Shown here: positions 34,668 through 43,187 of the stretch, one piece after another | Position numbering within the stretch: the stretch's first letter is position 1 | Layout: each line of letters begins with the position of its first letter | Source: Nonomuraea polychroma | GTDB lineage: Bacteria; Actinomycetota; Actinomycetes; Streptosporangiales; Streptosporangiaceae | Direction of reading: 5' to 3' | Length of the DNA stretch: 64,000 nt | Assembly (NCBI RefSeq): GCF_004011505.1 | Contig: NZ_SAUN01000001.1 | Coordinates: forward strand, 7,343,501 to 7,407,500 | Position numbers and translations under genes: made by a program | The notes under the pieces: generated by a model | Told to the model about the DNA's origin: nothing | Seen by the model: only the letters and a program-made list of their open reading frames with translations | Databases searched by the model: none

Positions 34668-36773
34668 CTATTCCGGGACGTTTCCGGTAGCCCGGCCAGC
34701 GCGGTAGGGCGTGTGCACGTTCTCGTAGCCCAGATGGACGGTCATGCCCATGGCCGCGTGCGTGAGATTGTGGCAGTGGTCCATCCACAGGCCCGGGTTG
34801 TCCGCTTTGAAGGCCACCTCGTACGTCTCCCCGTCCACGATCGTGATCGTGTCCAGCCAGACCGGGCTGCCGGTGACGCGTTTGCCGTTGCGACTGAGCA
34901 CGAGCACGCGGTGGCCGTGCAGGTGCATGGGATGTTCGAGGAAACTGCGGTTCACGATGGTCATCTTCACCAGTTCCCCTTCCCGCACCATCAGCATGGG
35001 CACGTCGGGGAAGACCGACCCGTTGATCGTCCACAGGTAGTACGGGTTGCCGTCGAAGAATCCGGGTTTGTTGTCCAGGATCAGCTCGTACGAGCGGTCG
35101 AACGTGCTGTCGGGCCCGAACTCGGTGGGCAGCGCCGTTCCGTAGCGGGTCGGGTCGAACTCGGGCACCTCCGTGAGCGGGGCCAGTTCGCCCTTCCCGT
35201 CGGGCGACAGGAGCAGCCCGGCCTGCGGGGCGGCCAGGTCGGCGAACCTCACGGGACCGTCGGGCATGACGAACTCCAGGTCGTACCGCCCGCCACCGCC
35301 GAGCGGCAGCTTCACCCGGCTCAGGTCGGTGGGCGCGTTCACGTCATTGCCGTCCAGCGCGGTCACCTTGTACGGCGCCCCGGTCAACGTGAAGGTCTTG
35401 AGGAAGTTGTCGGAATTGACGAGCCTGATGCGCACCGGGGTGCCGGGTGCCACCGCCTCCCTGCGCAGGGTGTCGTCCGCGTTCAGCGAGGTGACCTCGC
35501 CCTTGTCGGTGTCCCAGACATGCGAGGAGAGCATGAACTCCTTGACGTTCGCAGGCTGCGGGGCGTCCTTCTTCTCGATCACCAGAGGGCCGAAGAGCCC
35601 GCGGCGGACCTGGGTCGAGGACTGCTGGTGGGAGTGGTACCAATACGTTCCCGTCTGGCCCGCGACCCACCGGTAGGTGTGGCTCTTGCCGGGCGCCACG
35701 GCGTCCTGCGTGACGCCGGCCACGCCGTCCTCGGCGTTCGGCACATCGATGCCGTGCCAGTGGATTGTGGTGGGCACGTTGCGGGTCTTGTTGACGAGCG
35801 TCACCTCGACCAGGTCGCCCTCGCGGACCCGCAGTTCGGGGCCGGGCAGCTGACCGTTGAAGACCACCGCGTCGATGACGGCTCCCGAGCTGAGGTTCAT
35901 CTTGGCCTCGGTGGCGGTGAGTGTGAAGCGCTTGTCGGGGGTGCCGGTGCGCGGCCCCGTGAGGTCGGCCACGGAGATCGATTCGGCCGTGGTCCGGGTG
36001 GAGCCGGCGGCGAGGTGGCCGTGCCCAGCCGCGGGGCCCGAGCCGTACGTCATGGTGTGGTCCATCATGCTGTAGCTGTCGGGCAGTCTGCTGGCCTGCC
36101 AATCCCAGGCGGCATAGGCGGCGACCAGCGCCAGCACGGTGACCGTGCCGAGGAGGTTGCGGCGGGTGCGGGCCCGGCCGTGCAGCATCGGGCGTACGGT
36201 CCCGCCCGTCGTGCGCGCCCGGTGCCGGCGGCTGAGCACCAGCACCCACGCGCCGACGACGGCGAGGGTGACCAGGACCGGGACGAACAGCGGGGGCGCG
36301 GGCGCGAAGATCAACCGGACGAGGGTGACGAGCGATCCGATGGCCGCTGCCCGCGCCGGCAGGGAGATCGCCGGCGCGGCCGCCCTGAGCCGCTGCTCGT
36401 CGGTCGGGGCGGCCGTGCGGTCCGGAACCTCCTCGACCGCGAACCGCTTCAGCCGCGGCAAGGTCAGCACGAGCGCGAAGATCGCCGGCACCCCGGCCAG
36501 CGGCATGCCGATCCACAGCCGGTCCATCGCGAAATGGGAGCCGTAGCCACCCAGGACGAGGATGGTGACCAAGCGCGTCGGCACGAGCAACACGGCCAGC
36601 ACCGTGCCGGCGAACAGCCATCGGCTGGCGCGCCGGAGCTTGTGCGCGGTCTTTCTGAAGGGGAGGCGGTACAGGCCACGAGCCAGGACCGCCCAGAGGG
36701 CCAGTAGGAGGATGGCGACGGTGACGTCATTGTTGACCTGATCGTCGTAGAGCGCGATCGACGGCTCGAACAC
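34668..36773 (-). CDS. multicopper oxidase with N-terminal membrane domain
   Basis: The 701-residue protein has about 230 N-terminal residues with roughly six hydrophobic helices, then a complete laccase-type oxidase on the outer face. All copper motifs are present: TIHWHG, YWYHSHQQ, EHPMHLHGHRV and MDHCHNLTHAAMGM. It would oxidise phenols or metals with oxygen. Its place between the exporter and CLF genes suggests oxidation or coupling of the exported aromatic product, though a general copper or stress role is possible. GTG 36773 has a GAGAGG box upstream. Confidence 0.9.
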   Translation of the reverse strand: MFEPSIALYDDQVNNDVTVAILLLALWAVLARGLYRLPFRKTAHKLRRASRWLFAGTVLAVLLVPTRLVTILVLGGYGSHFAMDRLWIGMPLAGVPAIFALVLTLPRLKRFAVEEVPDRTAAPTDEQRLRAAAPAISLPARAAAIGSLVTLVRLIFAPAPPLFVPVLVTLAVVGAWVLVLSRRHRARTTGGTVRPMLHGRARTRRNLLGTVTVLALVAAYAAWDWQASRLPDSYSMMDHTMTYGSGPAAGHGHLAAGSTRTTAESISVADLTGPRTGTPDKRFTLTATEAKMNLSSGAVIDAVVFNGQLPGPELRVREGDLVEVTLVNKTRNVPTTIHWHGIDVPNAEDGVAGVTQDAVAPGKSHTYRWVAGQTGTYWYHSHQQSSTQVRRGLFGPLVIEKKDAPQPANVKEFMLSSHVWDTDKGEVTSLNADDTLRREAVAPGTPVRIRLVNSDNFLKTFTLTGAPYKVTALDGNDVNAPTDLSRVKLPLGGGGRYDLEFVMPDGPVRFADLAAPQAGLLLSPDGKGELAPLTEVPEFDPTRYGTALPTEFGPDSTFDRSYELILDNKPGFFDGNPYYLWTINGSVFPDVPMLMVREGELVKMTIVNRSFLEHPMHLHGHRVLVLSRNGKRVTGSPVWLDTITIVDGETYEVAFKADNPGLWMDHCHNLTHAAMGMTVHLGYENVHTPYRAGRATGNVPE

Positions 36774-36850
36774 GGGGCACCTCTCAAAGGAAGCGGATCG
36801 GCGCCGCGTTCACCGGTGTGCCGGCTATTCGCGACGCCGATGTATGCGGA

Positions 36851-38596
36851 TCAGCTCAGCGGGGCGGGCTCGGGAGTCTCCTCCGGCGCGCCCGCGTCGG
36901 CCTCGGCGTGGACGTTGATCCTGCGCGGCAGGAGGAAGACCAGGAGGAAGGTCAGGACGAAGATGCCCCCGTTGTACAGGGCCGCGTTGGTCATGGCCTG
37001 GTTGAACAGGTCGGCCCTGCCGTCGTCTGCCGCCTTGGTGAACGCCTGCTCCACGGCGGCCGGCACGCCCTGCTGAGGCGACTGCGCCTCCTTGCAGCTA
37101 GCGGGCACCGCGGTCGGGTCCTTCTCCTCGGCCCGGTCGACGAAGCAGCGGACGAAGCCCCGGGTGGCCTCGTCGATCGACGGCCCGGGCGCGCCCGCTG
37201 CCTCCAGCGCCGTGCGGATCTGCGGGGTCACCGACTCGGCGACGCTCTGGGCGCCGCCGCTCACCGAACCGAAGAAGATCAGGCCGACGAGGGCGATGCC
37301 GAGCGCGCCGCCGGCCTGCTGAATGGCGCTGAGCACGCCCGACGCCGAGCCCGCCTCGGTGTGCGGGATGTCGGAGACCACGGCGTCGACCAGCAGCGGA
37401 GCCACCAGGCCCATGCCGACGCCGCCGATGAGCATGCTGGGGACGTACCACCACAGGGAGGCGTCCGCACCACCCATCTGGATGGTCAGGATGACGCCGC
37501 CCATGGCCACGGTCATCAGCGTGGCGCCGATCTGCAGGACGCTGCGGCCCAGCTTGGGCGCGAGCTGGAAGCCCATGCCGCTGGCCACCGCGATGCCGAC
37601 GGACCACGGCAGCAACGTCAGCGCCGCCGACAGGACGGACTCGCCGCGGCCTGCCTGCAGGTAAATGATGAACACGAGGAAGAACGAGACGATGCCGGCG
37701 AAGAAGGCGAGGTTCACGAAGAGACCGCCGGTGAAGGACACCTTCCTGAACAATGACGGCGGGACCAGCGGGGAGGCGTTCTTCGCCGCCCGGGCGCGCT
37801 GGTGGGCGCCGAAGATCAGCAGGCCGATGACGGAAGCGCCCATCATGACCAGCGCCCACACCGGCCAGTCCAGGTCGCGGCCCTGGATCAGCGGGAACAT
37901 CAGCAGCAGCATCGTGACAGTGATCAGGAAGCTGCCGACCAGGTCGAGCCGGAGGGTGTGGGCCAGCGGCACCCGTACCTCGGGCATGATCGCGATGGCC
38001 GCCACGAACGCGGCCACGCCGAGCGGCAGGTTGATCAGGAAGATCGAGCGCCAGCCGCTGCCGAAGAGATCGGCGTTGAGCAGCAGGCCGCCGAGCAGCG
38101 GGCCGCTGATGGTGGCCAGGCCGGCGATGCCGCCGTAGATCGCGAAGGCGTTGCCGCGCTCCTTCGGCGGGAAGATCACCTGGATCGTCGAGATGACCTG
38201 CGGAACCATCATCGCGGCCATCGCACCCTGGATCACCCGGGACGCGACCAGCATCTCGGGCGACGTGGCGAAGCCGCACAGTGCCGAGGCGACCGTGAAG
38301 CCGCCCATGCCGATCAAGAAGATGCGCTTGCGACCGGCGATGTCTCCCAGCCGCCCGCCGGTGATCAGCAGCAGGGCGAAGGCCAGGGAGTACCCGGCCA
38401 GCATCCACTGGGCCGAGGTGTACGTCGCCTGCAGGTCCTCCTGGATCGAGGGGATCGCGATGGCGACGATGGACACGTCGAGCAGGTCCATGAACGTGGC
38501 GACCAGGATGATCGCCAGCACGGCCCACCGGCGCTTGGGGGGAGAAGCCGCTTCGTCAGCGAGCCGCAGCGGCTGACTCCCATCGTTTTCGGACAT
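36851..38596 (-). CDS. MFS drug exporter (DHA2, 14-TM type)
   Basis: The 581-residue EmrB/QacA-type transporter has motif A-like GGRLGDIAGRKRIF and motif C-like GPLLGGLLLN, with a C-terminal helix pair after a soluble loop (about residues 470-540). It probably exports the cluster product and gives self-resistance. ATG 38596 has AAGGAG 5-9 bases upstream. Its promoter region is packed with TCGCGA-centred palindromes, the likely PadR sites. The multicopper oxidase and PKS genes follow on the same strand. Confidence 0.93.
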   Translation of the reverse strand: MSENDGSQPLRLADEAASPPKRRWAVLAIILVATFMDLLDVSIVAIAIPSIQEDLQATYTSAQWMLAGYSLAFALLLITGGRLGDIAGRKRIFLIGMGGFTVASALCGFATSPEMLVASRVIQGAMAAMMVPQVISTIQVIFPPKERGNAFAIYGGIAGLATISGPLLGGLLLNADLFGSGWRSIFLINLPLGVAAFVAAIAIMPEVRVPLAHTLRLDLVGSFLITVTMLLLMFPLIQGRDLDWPVWALVMMGASVIGLLIFGAHQRARAAKNASPLVPPSLFRKVSFTGGLFVNLAFFAGIVSFFLVFIIYLQAGRGESVLSAALTLLPWSVGIAVASGMGFQLAPKLGRSVLQIGATLMTVAMGGVILTIQMGGADASLWWYVPSMLIGGVGMGLVAPLLVDAVVSDIPHTEAGSASGVLSAIQQAGGALGIALVGLIFFGSVSGGAQSVAESVTPQIRTALEAAGAPGPSIDEATRGFVRCFVDRAEEKDPTAVPASCKEAQSPQQGVPAAVEQAFTKAADDGRADLFNQAMTNAALYNGGIFVLTFLLVFLLPRRINVHAEADAGAPEETPEPAPLS

Positions 38597-38628
38597 CACT
38601 GCTCCTTGAGACCTTGGAAGTGAGAGGC

Positions 38629-38745
38629 AATCGCGATATATTTCGATCAGGCGTCACGCTATATCGCGACACTCAGATGAGTCAAGATAGCGGATGAAGT
38701 ATCGCGATATGGCATCGCGTCGTATCGCGACTGCCGTATCGCAAC
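38629..38745. promoter_or_regulatory. cluster of PadR-type palindromes (MFS/amidotransferase intergenic region)
   Basis: Five related sites sit between the divergent exporter and amidotransferase genes: AATCGCGATATA (38629-38640), TATATCGCGAC (38660-38670), GTATCGCGATAT (38699-38710), GTATCGCGAC (38722-38731) and the weaker GTATCGCAAC (38736-38745). The shared palindrome is ATATCGCGATAT. The same motif occurs twice ahead of the DUF4097-padR operon (41416-41487). I infer that they are operators of the encoded PadR protein. Confidence 0.7.
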
Positions 38746-38881
38746 CTGATGGTCGCCCGCCTCACTGGTGGGCGACTCGACGCCGCCTCGAGCAAGCCCT
38801 CCTCCATCCCGTTCCAAGCCCCTCTCGAGCGGCCTTCGCGATGCTCGCTCCCAACGAGCGCGACGGACGGAGAGGTGCTCT

Positions 38882-40753
38882 ATGTGCGGTATCGCGGGTC
38901 ATGTTGACTTTGAGCGAGACCTGACCGGCCTGCGGGACACCGCGGCGGCCATGGCGGAGACGATGACCTGCCGCGGCCCCGACGCCGGCGGGCTGTGGGC
39001 CCAGGGGCACGCCGCCCTGGCCCACCGGCGGCTCGCGGTGATCGATCTGGCGGGCAGCGCCCAGCCGATGGTGGTCGAGGAGGACGGCAGGCGACTGGCC
39101 GCCCTGACCTACAACGGTGAGATCTACAACTACCGCGAGCTACGCGCCGAGTTGCGGGCACGTGGCCACCGGTTCCGCACGGAAGGCGACACCGAGGTCG
39201 TCCTCCGGGCCTATCTCGAGTGGGGCGACGACGTCGCGAACCATCTGAACGGCATCTTCGCCTTCGCCGTCTGGGACCCGCGCGACCAGTCACTGCTGCT
39301 GGTGCGCGACCACTTCGGGGTCAAGCCGCTCTTCTACGGCCGGGGCCCCGACGGCGAGCTGTACTTCGCCTCGGAGCCGAAGGCCCTGATGGCCACCGGC
39401 CGGATCGAGGCCAGGGCCGACGCCGACAGCCTTCGCGAGGCTTTCAGCCAGGTCTGGACGCCGGGGCGGACCGTGTTCGCCGGCATCGAAGAGGTACGCC
39501 CGGGACATATCGTCCGCGTGACCCGCTCAGGCCTGCGCCACCGCCGCTACTGGGCGCTCGAATCCCGGCCGCACACCGACGACCTGCCGACCACGGTGGA
39601 CACCATCCGCGGCATGCTGGAGGAGATCATCGGCGCCCAGCTCGTCGCCGACGTGCCCGTCGGGTCCCTGCTGTCCGGCGGGCTCGACTCAAGCGTGATG
39701 ACCGCTCTGGCCGCCCGGCACCGCGGCGCCAGGGGCGAGGAGCCCATTCGGTCCTTCTCGGTCACGTTCACCCGGTACACCGAGCGCTTCCGTGCCGACG
39801 AGGTCCGCGACACCCCCGACGCGCCGTTCGCCCGCATGGTCGCCCAGCATGTGAAGTCGCTGCACACGCCCGTGGTCATCACGCCCGAGCGGCTCGCCGA
39901 GCCCGGTATCCGGCGGGCCACGGTGCTGGCCCAGGACCGCCCGAGCCCGCTTGGCGATATGGACGCCTCCCTCTACGAGCTGTTCGCGCAGGTACGCGAG
40001 CACAGCACGGTCGCACTCTGTGGCGAGGGCGCCGACGAGGTGTTCGGCGGCTACCACTGGGCGTGGGTGCCGGAGCTCATCGACGTGGAGGCGTTCCCGT
40101 GGATCGCCTTCTACCAGTACTTCTGCCCCGGCGCAGGACTCGGCAGCGGCCTGCTCGACGAAGGGCTGCTCAAGCAGCTCGACCTGGAGGGCTACAGCGC
40201 CGACCGGTACAGGGAGGCCGTGGCCGAGGTGCCCAGGCTGGCAGGCGAGCCCGCCCGCGAGCGCCGCATGCGGGAGATCACACACCTGCATCTGACCAGA
40301 TGGATGCAGCACCTGCTGACCCGCGACGACCGCATCAGCATGGCGGTCGGGCTGGAGGTACGCGTGCCTTACGTGGATCCGAAGCTGGTCGAGTACGTCT
40401 TCAACACGCCGTGGTCGATGAAGAGCCACGACGGCAGGGAAAAGGCGCTGCTGCGCGCCGCGGGCGCCGACCTGCTCCCGGAAGACGTCCTGAGCAGGCA
40501 GAAAAGCCCATTCCCCGTGACCCAGGACCCGCTCTACACCCGCTACCTGAGCCGGTCGCTGACCGAGATCCTCGACGACCCCACCCAACCGGCCCATGAG
40601 CTGATCGACATCGGCGCGGCCAGATCGGTGCTGGCCGCGCCGGAAAAGCTGGAGAACGGCCCCATCGCCTGGGTGAACCGAACCCACATCGAAATGGTGC
40701 TCACGTTCAATGCGTGGCTGCAGCACTACGGCGTCCGACTGGACATCCCCTGA
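38882..40753 (+). CDS. AsnB-type glutamine amidotransferase/asparagine synthetase-like
   Basis: The 623-residue protein has the N-terminal glutaminase with nucleophile Cys2 (MCGIAGHVDF) and TYNGEIYNYRELR, and the synthetase domain with PP-loop SGGLDSSV and CGEGADEVFGGY. ATG 38882 follows GGAGAGG. AsnB-like proteins in aromatic PKS clusters form amides: fredericamycin- and xantholipin-type pathways use them late for lactam/isoquinolone formation, and OxyD makes the malonamyl starter of oxytetracycline. Either role fits; no OxyP-like thiolase is present. A TenA-like gene follows after 19 bases. Confidence 0.92.
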   Translation: MCGIAGHVDFERDLTGLRDTAAAMAETMTCRGPDAGGLWAQGHAALAHRRLAVIDLAGSAQPMVVEEDGRRLAALTYNGEIYNYRELRAELRARGHRFRTEGDTEVVLRAYLEWGDDVANHLNGIFAFAVWDPRDQSLLLVRDHFGVKPLFYGRGPDGELYFASEPKALMATGRIEARADADSLREAFSQVWTPGRTVFAGIEEVRPGHIVRVTRSGLRHRRYWALESRPHTDDLPTTVDTIRGMLEEIIGAQLVADVPVGSLLSGGLDSSVMTALAARHRGARGEEPIRSFSVTFTRYTERFRADEVRDTPDAPFARMVAQHVKSLHTPVVITPERLAEPGIRRATVLAQDRPSPLGDMDASLYELFAQVREHSTVALCGEGADEVFGGYHWAWVPELIDVEAFPWIAFYQYFCPGAGLGSGLLDEGLLKQLDLEGYSADRYREAVAEVPRLAGEPARERRMREITHLHLTRWMQHLLTRDDRISMAVGLEVRVPYVDPKLVEYVFNTPWSMKSHDGREKALLRAAGADLLPEDVLSRQKSPFPVTQDPLYTRYLSRSLTEILDDPTQPAHELIDIGAARSVLAAPEKLENGPIAWVNRTHIEMVLTFNAWLQHYGVRLDIP

Positions 40754-40772
40754 CACCTGAGAGAGGTATGTG

Positions 40773-41396
40773 ATGAGCCTTCGCAAGGAACTCTGGACGG
40801 CCGGCGAGGAGAGCTTCGCCGCGATCGCCGACCATCCGATCCCCAGGGGCATCTGGTACGGCGAACTGCCCAAGGTCACGCTCGCCCGGCTCGTGGCGAT
40901 CGACAGCCTGCACCTCGTCGACTTCGCCCGCGCGCTGTCGCTGATCGCCGCCAAGGCCCCCACCCTGGATGATCTGGCCCACTATGCGGGCATCGCGCTG
41001 GGCGCCGCCAGATCCGCAGGACCCAAGCGCAAGGCGATGCTCGACCTGCTGAGAGAGGACCCGGCCGCGCCCGAGGGCGAGCGGCCGTACGGTGACTTCC
41101 TCATTGCGGCGGGCCGCGACCTCGGCTACCCGGAGGCGCTGGCGGCGGTGCTGCCTCGCCTGTGGTTCCACGCCGAGCTGGGCAAGGAAATGCAGCGCCG
41201 TTCCTCCCCCGATCCGGTCTACCGCTCGTTCATCGCCCTTCACCTGCACAAGGACTACCTGTCCGTGGTCGAGTCGACGCTCTCCCGGGTGGACGCGCTG
41301 GAGGAGACCCTGGCGGAGGACGAGCGTGCTGCCATGGCGTCCCTGTTCGCCCGTGGCGCTCGCTTCGAGTGGAGCGTGTGGGAGTCAGCCCAATAG
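40773..41396 (+). CDS. TenA/THI-4-like protein lacking the thiaminase cysteine
   Basis: The 207-residue all-helical protein fits the TenA family (VAIDSLHLVDFARALSLIAA, YGDFLIAAGRDLGYPEA, LPRLWFHAELGKEM). In thiaminase II the last motif is LPC-x-W, with a nucleophilic cysteine; here the position is Arg129. Thiamine salvage is therefore unlikely. It is probably a repurposed pathway enzyme or oxygenase of the heme-oxygenase-like fold, acting with the amidotransferase encoded just upstream. ATG 40773 is preferred over GTG 40770. Confidence 0.8.
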   Translation: MSLRKELWTAGEESFAAIADHPIPRGIWYGELPKVTLARLVAIDSLHLVDFARALSLIAAKAPTLDDLAHYAGIALGAARSAGPKRKAMLDLLREDPAAPEGERPYGDFLIAAGRDLGYPEALAAVLPRLWFHAELGKEMQRRSSPDPVYRSFIALHLHKDYLSVVESTLSRVDALEETLAEDERAAMASLFARGARFEWSVWESAQ

Positions 41397-41415
41397 CATG
41401 GGTTTCAGCGATCCC

Positions 41416-41487
41416 AATCGCGATATGTATCGCATCGGTTAAGTTCCGAGTCAACTTCGAGTAGCGTTCCGCATAATCGCGATATAG
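41416..41487. promoter_or_regulatory. PadR-type palindromes ahead of the DUF4097-padR operon
   Basis: AATCGCGATATG (41416-41427) and ATAATCGCGATATAG (41473-41487) match the palindromes at 38629-38745. A half site, GTATCGCAT, follows the first. The second is about 50-60 bases before the DUF4097 start and overlaps the likely promoter, which suggests that PadR represses its own operon. Confidence 0.7.
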
Positions 41488-41534
41488 CGTGATACTGATG
41501 GTCGCACCGCGCGGCCTGGATGAGGAGACTCGCG

Positions 41535-42392
41535 ATGGCGGAATGGAATGTGGACGGGCCATACGAGATCGAGCTGGCCGGGGTGACCCGCGCCATCGTT
41601 CGGATCATCGACGGCGACGTGGCCGTGGTCGCCGGCGAGGGGCCGTCGAAGCTCGAGATCGGGCGGGTGAAGGGCGCTCCGCTGCGAGTCGGCATCTGCG
41701 ACGGGGTGCTGGAGATCAGGCACGACCTCGGCCTGCATCGCAAGTGGTACCGTGATCTCCCCCCAGCCTTCCTCCGCAAGACCGACCTGAGCCTGCGCCT
41801 CCCCGCGGGCACGCCGGTCCGCGTGGAAACGGTGAGCGGGGGGATCACCATGGCGGGGCCGGGCACGGAGATCAGCCTCGCCACGTTGAACGGGGAGATA
41901 GTCATGGAGGGAGCCGGTCCGCGGGTGACGGCCAAGACGGTCTCGGGAGAGATCATCGCCAGCCGTTGCCACGGCGAGGTCCAGCTCGAGACCGTCTCCG
42001 GCGAGATCACCATGATCACCGACATGGAGGCAGTGGACGCCGTGCTCAGCTCGGTCTCCGGCGCGATCACGCTGGGACTCGAGGGCGAGCGGGACAAGGC
42101 GGGGCTGGACGTGGAGCTGTCCACGGCGAGCGGCAAGGTGGTCGCCAATCCGCCGGAAGACGGCCGTCCAGGCCCGGTCCCCCTCCCCTTCAGCCCAGCG
42201 GGCAAGAAGGCCATCGGGGTGATGTTGCGGGAGCCCTGCGACGGCGGCTCACAGGTGCAGGTCCGCGGATTCACCGTCTCCGGGAAGGTGGCGCTGGTGG
42301 TCCGCGCGGACGACAAGGCCGGCGCCGGGCCGCTCGGAACCGGCCGCTCCGATGGTGAGCCGCTCAGGGCGGGCGCGGAGGACGGCGCGTGA
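41535..42392 (+). CDS. DUF4097 beta-strand repeat protein
   Basis: The 285-residue protein has repeating beta-strand units with alternating VSG motifs (VETVSGGITM, KTVSGEIIAS, LETVSGEITM, SSVSGAITLG), typical of DUF4097 putative adhesin-like proteins. No signal peptide or membrane helix is present. ATG 41535 follows GAGGAG. In actinomycetes this family is often encoded directly ahead of a PadR regulator, as here (GTGA overlap). The molecular role is unknown. Confidence 0.88.
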   Translation: MAEWNVDGPYEIELAGVTRAIVRIIDGDVAVVAGEGPSKLEIGRVKGAPLRVGICDGVLEIRHDLGLHRKWYRDLPPAFLRKTDLSLRLPAGTPVRVETVSGGITMAGPGTEISLATLNGEIVMEGAGPRVTAKTVSGEIIASRCHGEVQLETVSGEITMITDMEAVDAVLSSVSGAITLGLEGERDKAGLDVELSTASGKVVANPPEDGRPGPVPLPFSPAGKKAIGVMLREPCDGGSQVQVRGFTVSGKVALVVRADDKAGAGPLGTGRSDGEPLRAGAEDGA

Positions 42393-43078
42393 AAGCGGTG
42401 GCATCCCCGTTCGGGCACGGACAGTTCAAGCTCTACCTCCTGGCCCTGCTGTCGGATCAGCCACGCTACGGCTACGAGGCGATCAAGCTGGTCGAGGAGA
42501 CGTTCCTGGGCACGTACGCGCCCTCGGCCGGATCGGTCTACCCCCGGCTCTCCAAGCTTGAGAACGAGGGCTTCATCGTCAGCGCACCCGACGAGAGCGG
42601 GCGCAAGATCTACCGCATCACCCCCGACGGCAAGGAGGAGCTGCGCCGCCGAGCCCCCGAGCTGGAGGAGCTGAACCAGACGATCCGCCGGATCAGCGAC
42701 GAGGTCCGCCGGTCGGCGCAGCGCGTACGTGACGAGGCCAGGCATGCGCCCGCGGTGGCCCGCGAGCATCAGCCGCCCGCCACCGCGGAAGAGGCGGTCG
42801 AACAGACCGAAGAGGCCCCCCGCGCCATCACCCCCGAGCAGTGGGGCCCCCGCGAGTGGCGTGAGGCTCTCTCCTGGGGCGCGGAGTGGCATCACGAGTG
42901 GGACTCCTACTTCGCCTCCGGCAAGACGGTCCGGCAGATGGAGAAGATGCTCGACCGGTTCAGGAACGACGCCCGCAATGCGCTCAGGGAGGGCGTCGTG
43001 GACGGCCGCGCGATGGAGGAGTGCCGGCAGGCCCTGGGCGAGGCGCTGGTGCGGATCCGGCGCGCGACCGGCACCTAG
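42389..43078 (+). CDS. PadR-family transcriptional regulator
   Basis: The 229-residue protein has an N-terminal PadR winged helix (FKLYLLALLSDQPRYGYEAI, then GSVYPRLSKLENEGFI; residues about 12-85). A long helical C-terminal region (85-229) follows, charged and probably coiled-coil, ending in a Trp-rich segment (WGPREWREALSWGAEWHHEW). GTG 42389 overlaps the DUF4097 stop. PadR proteins usually repress exporter genes and are released by the drug. The TCGCGA palindromes before its operon and before the exporter are its likely sites. Confidence 0.9.
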   Translation: MKAVASPFGHGQFKLYLLALLSDQPRYGYEAIKLVEETFLGTYAPSAGSVYPRLSKLENEGFIVSAPDESGRKIYRITPDGKEELRRRAPELEELNQTIRRISDEVRRSAQRVRDEARHAPAVAREHQPPATAEEAVEQTEEAPRAITPEQWGPREWREALSWGAEWHHEWDSYFASGKTVRQMEKMLDRFRNDARNALREGVVDGRAMEECRQALGEALVRIRRATGT

Positions 43079-43187
43079 TCCCCCCTTCGAGCGCTGGCCA
43101 AGCCGCTGCCGAGGCGCTCTTGGGACCCTTCGCCGTGACATGCGCGTGCGCCTTCGCATCGCGCCCACGGACTGGAGGGAGCCTGCC

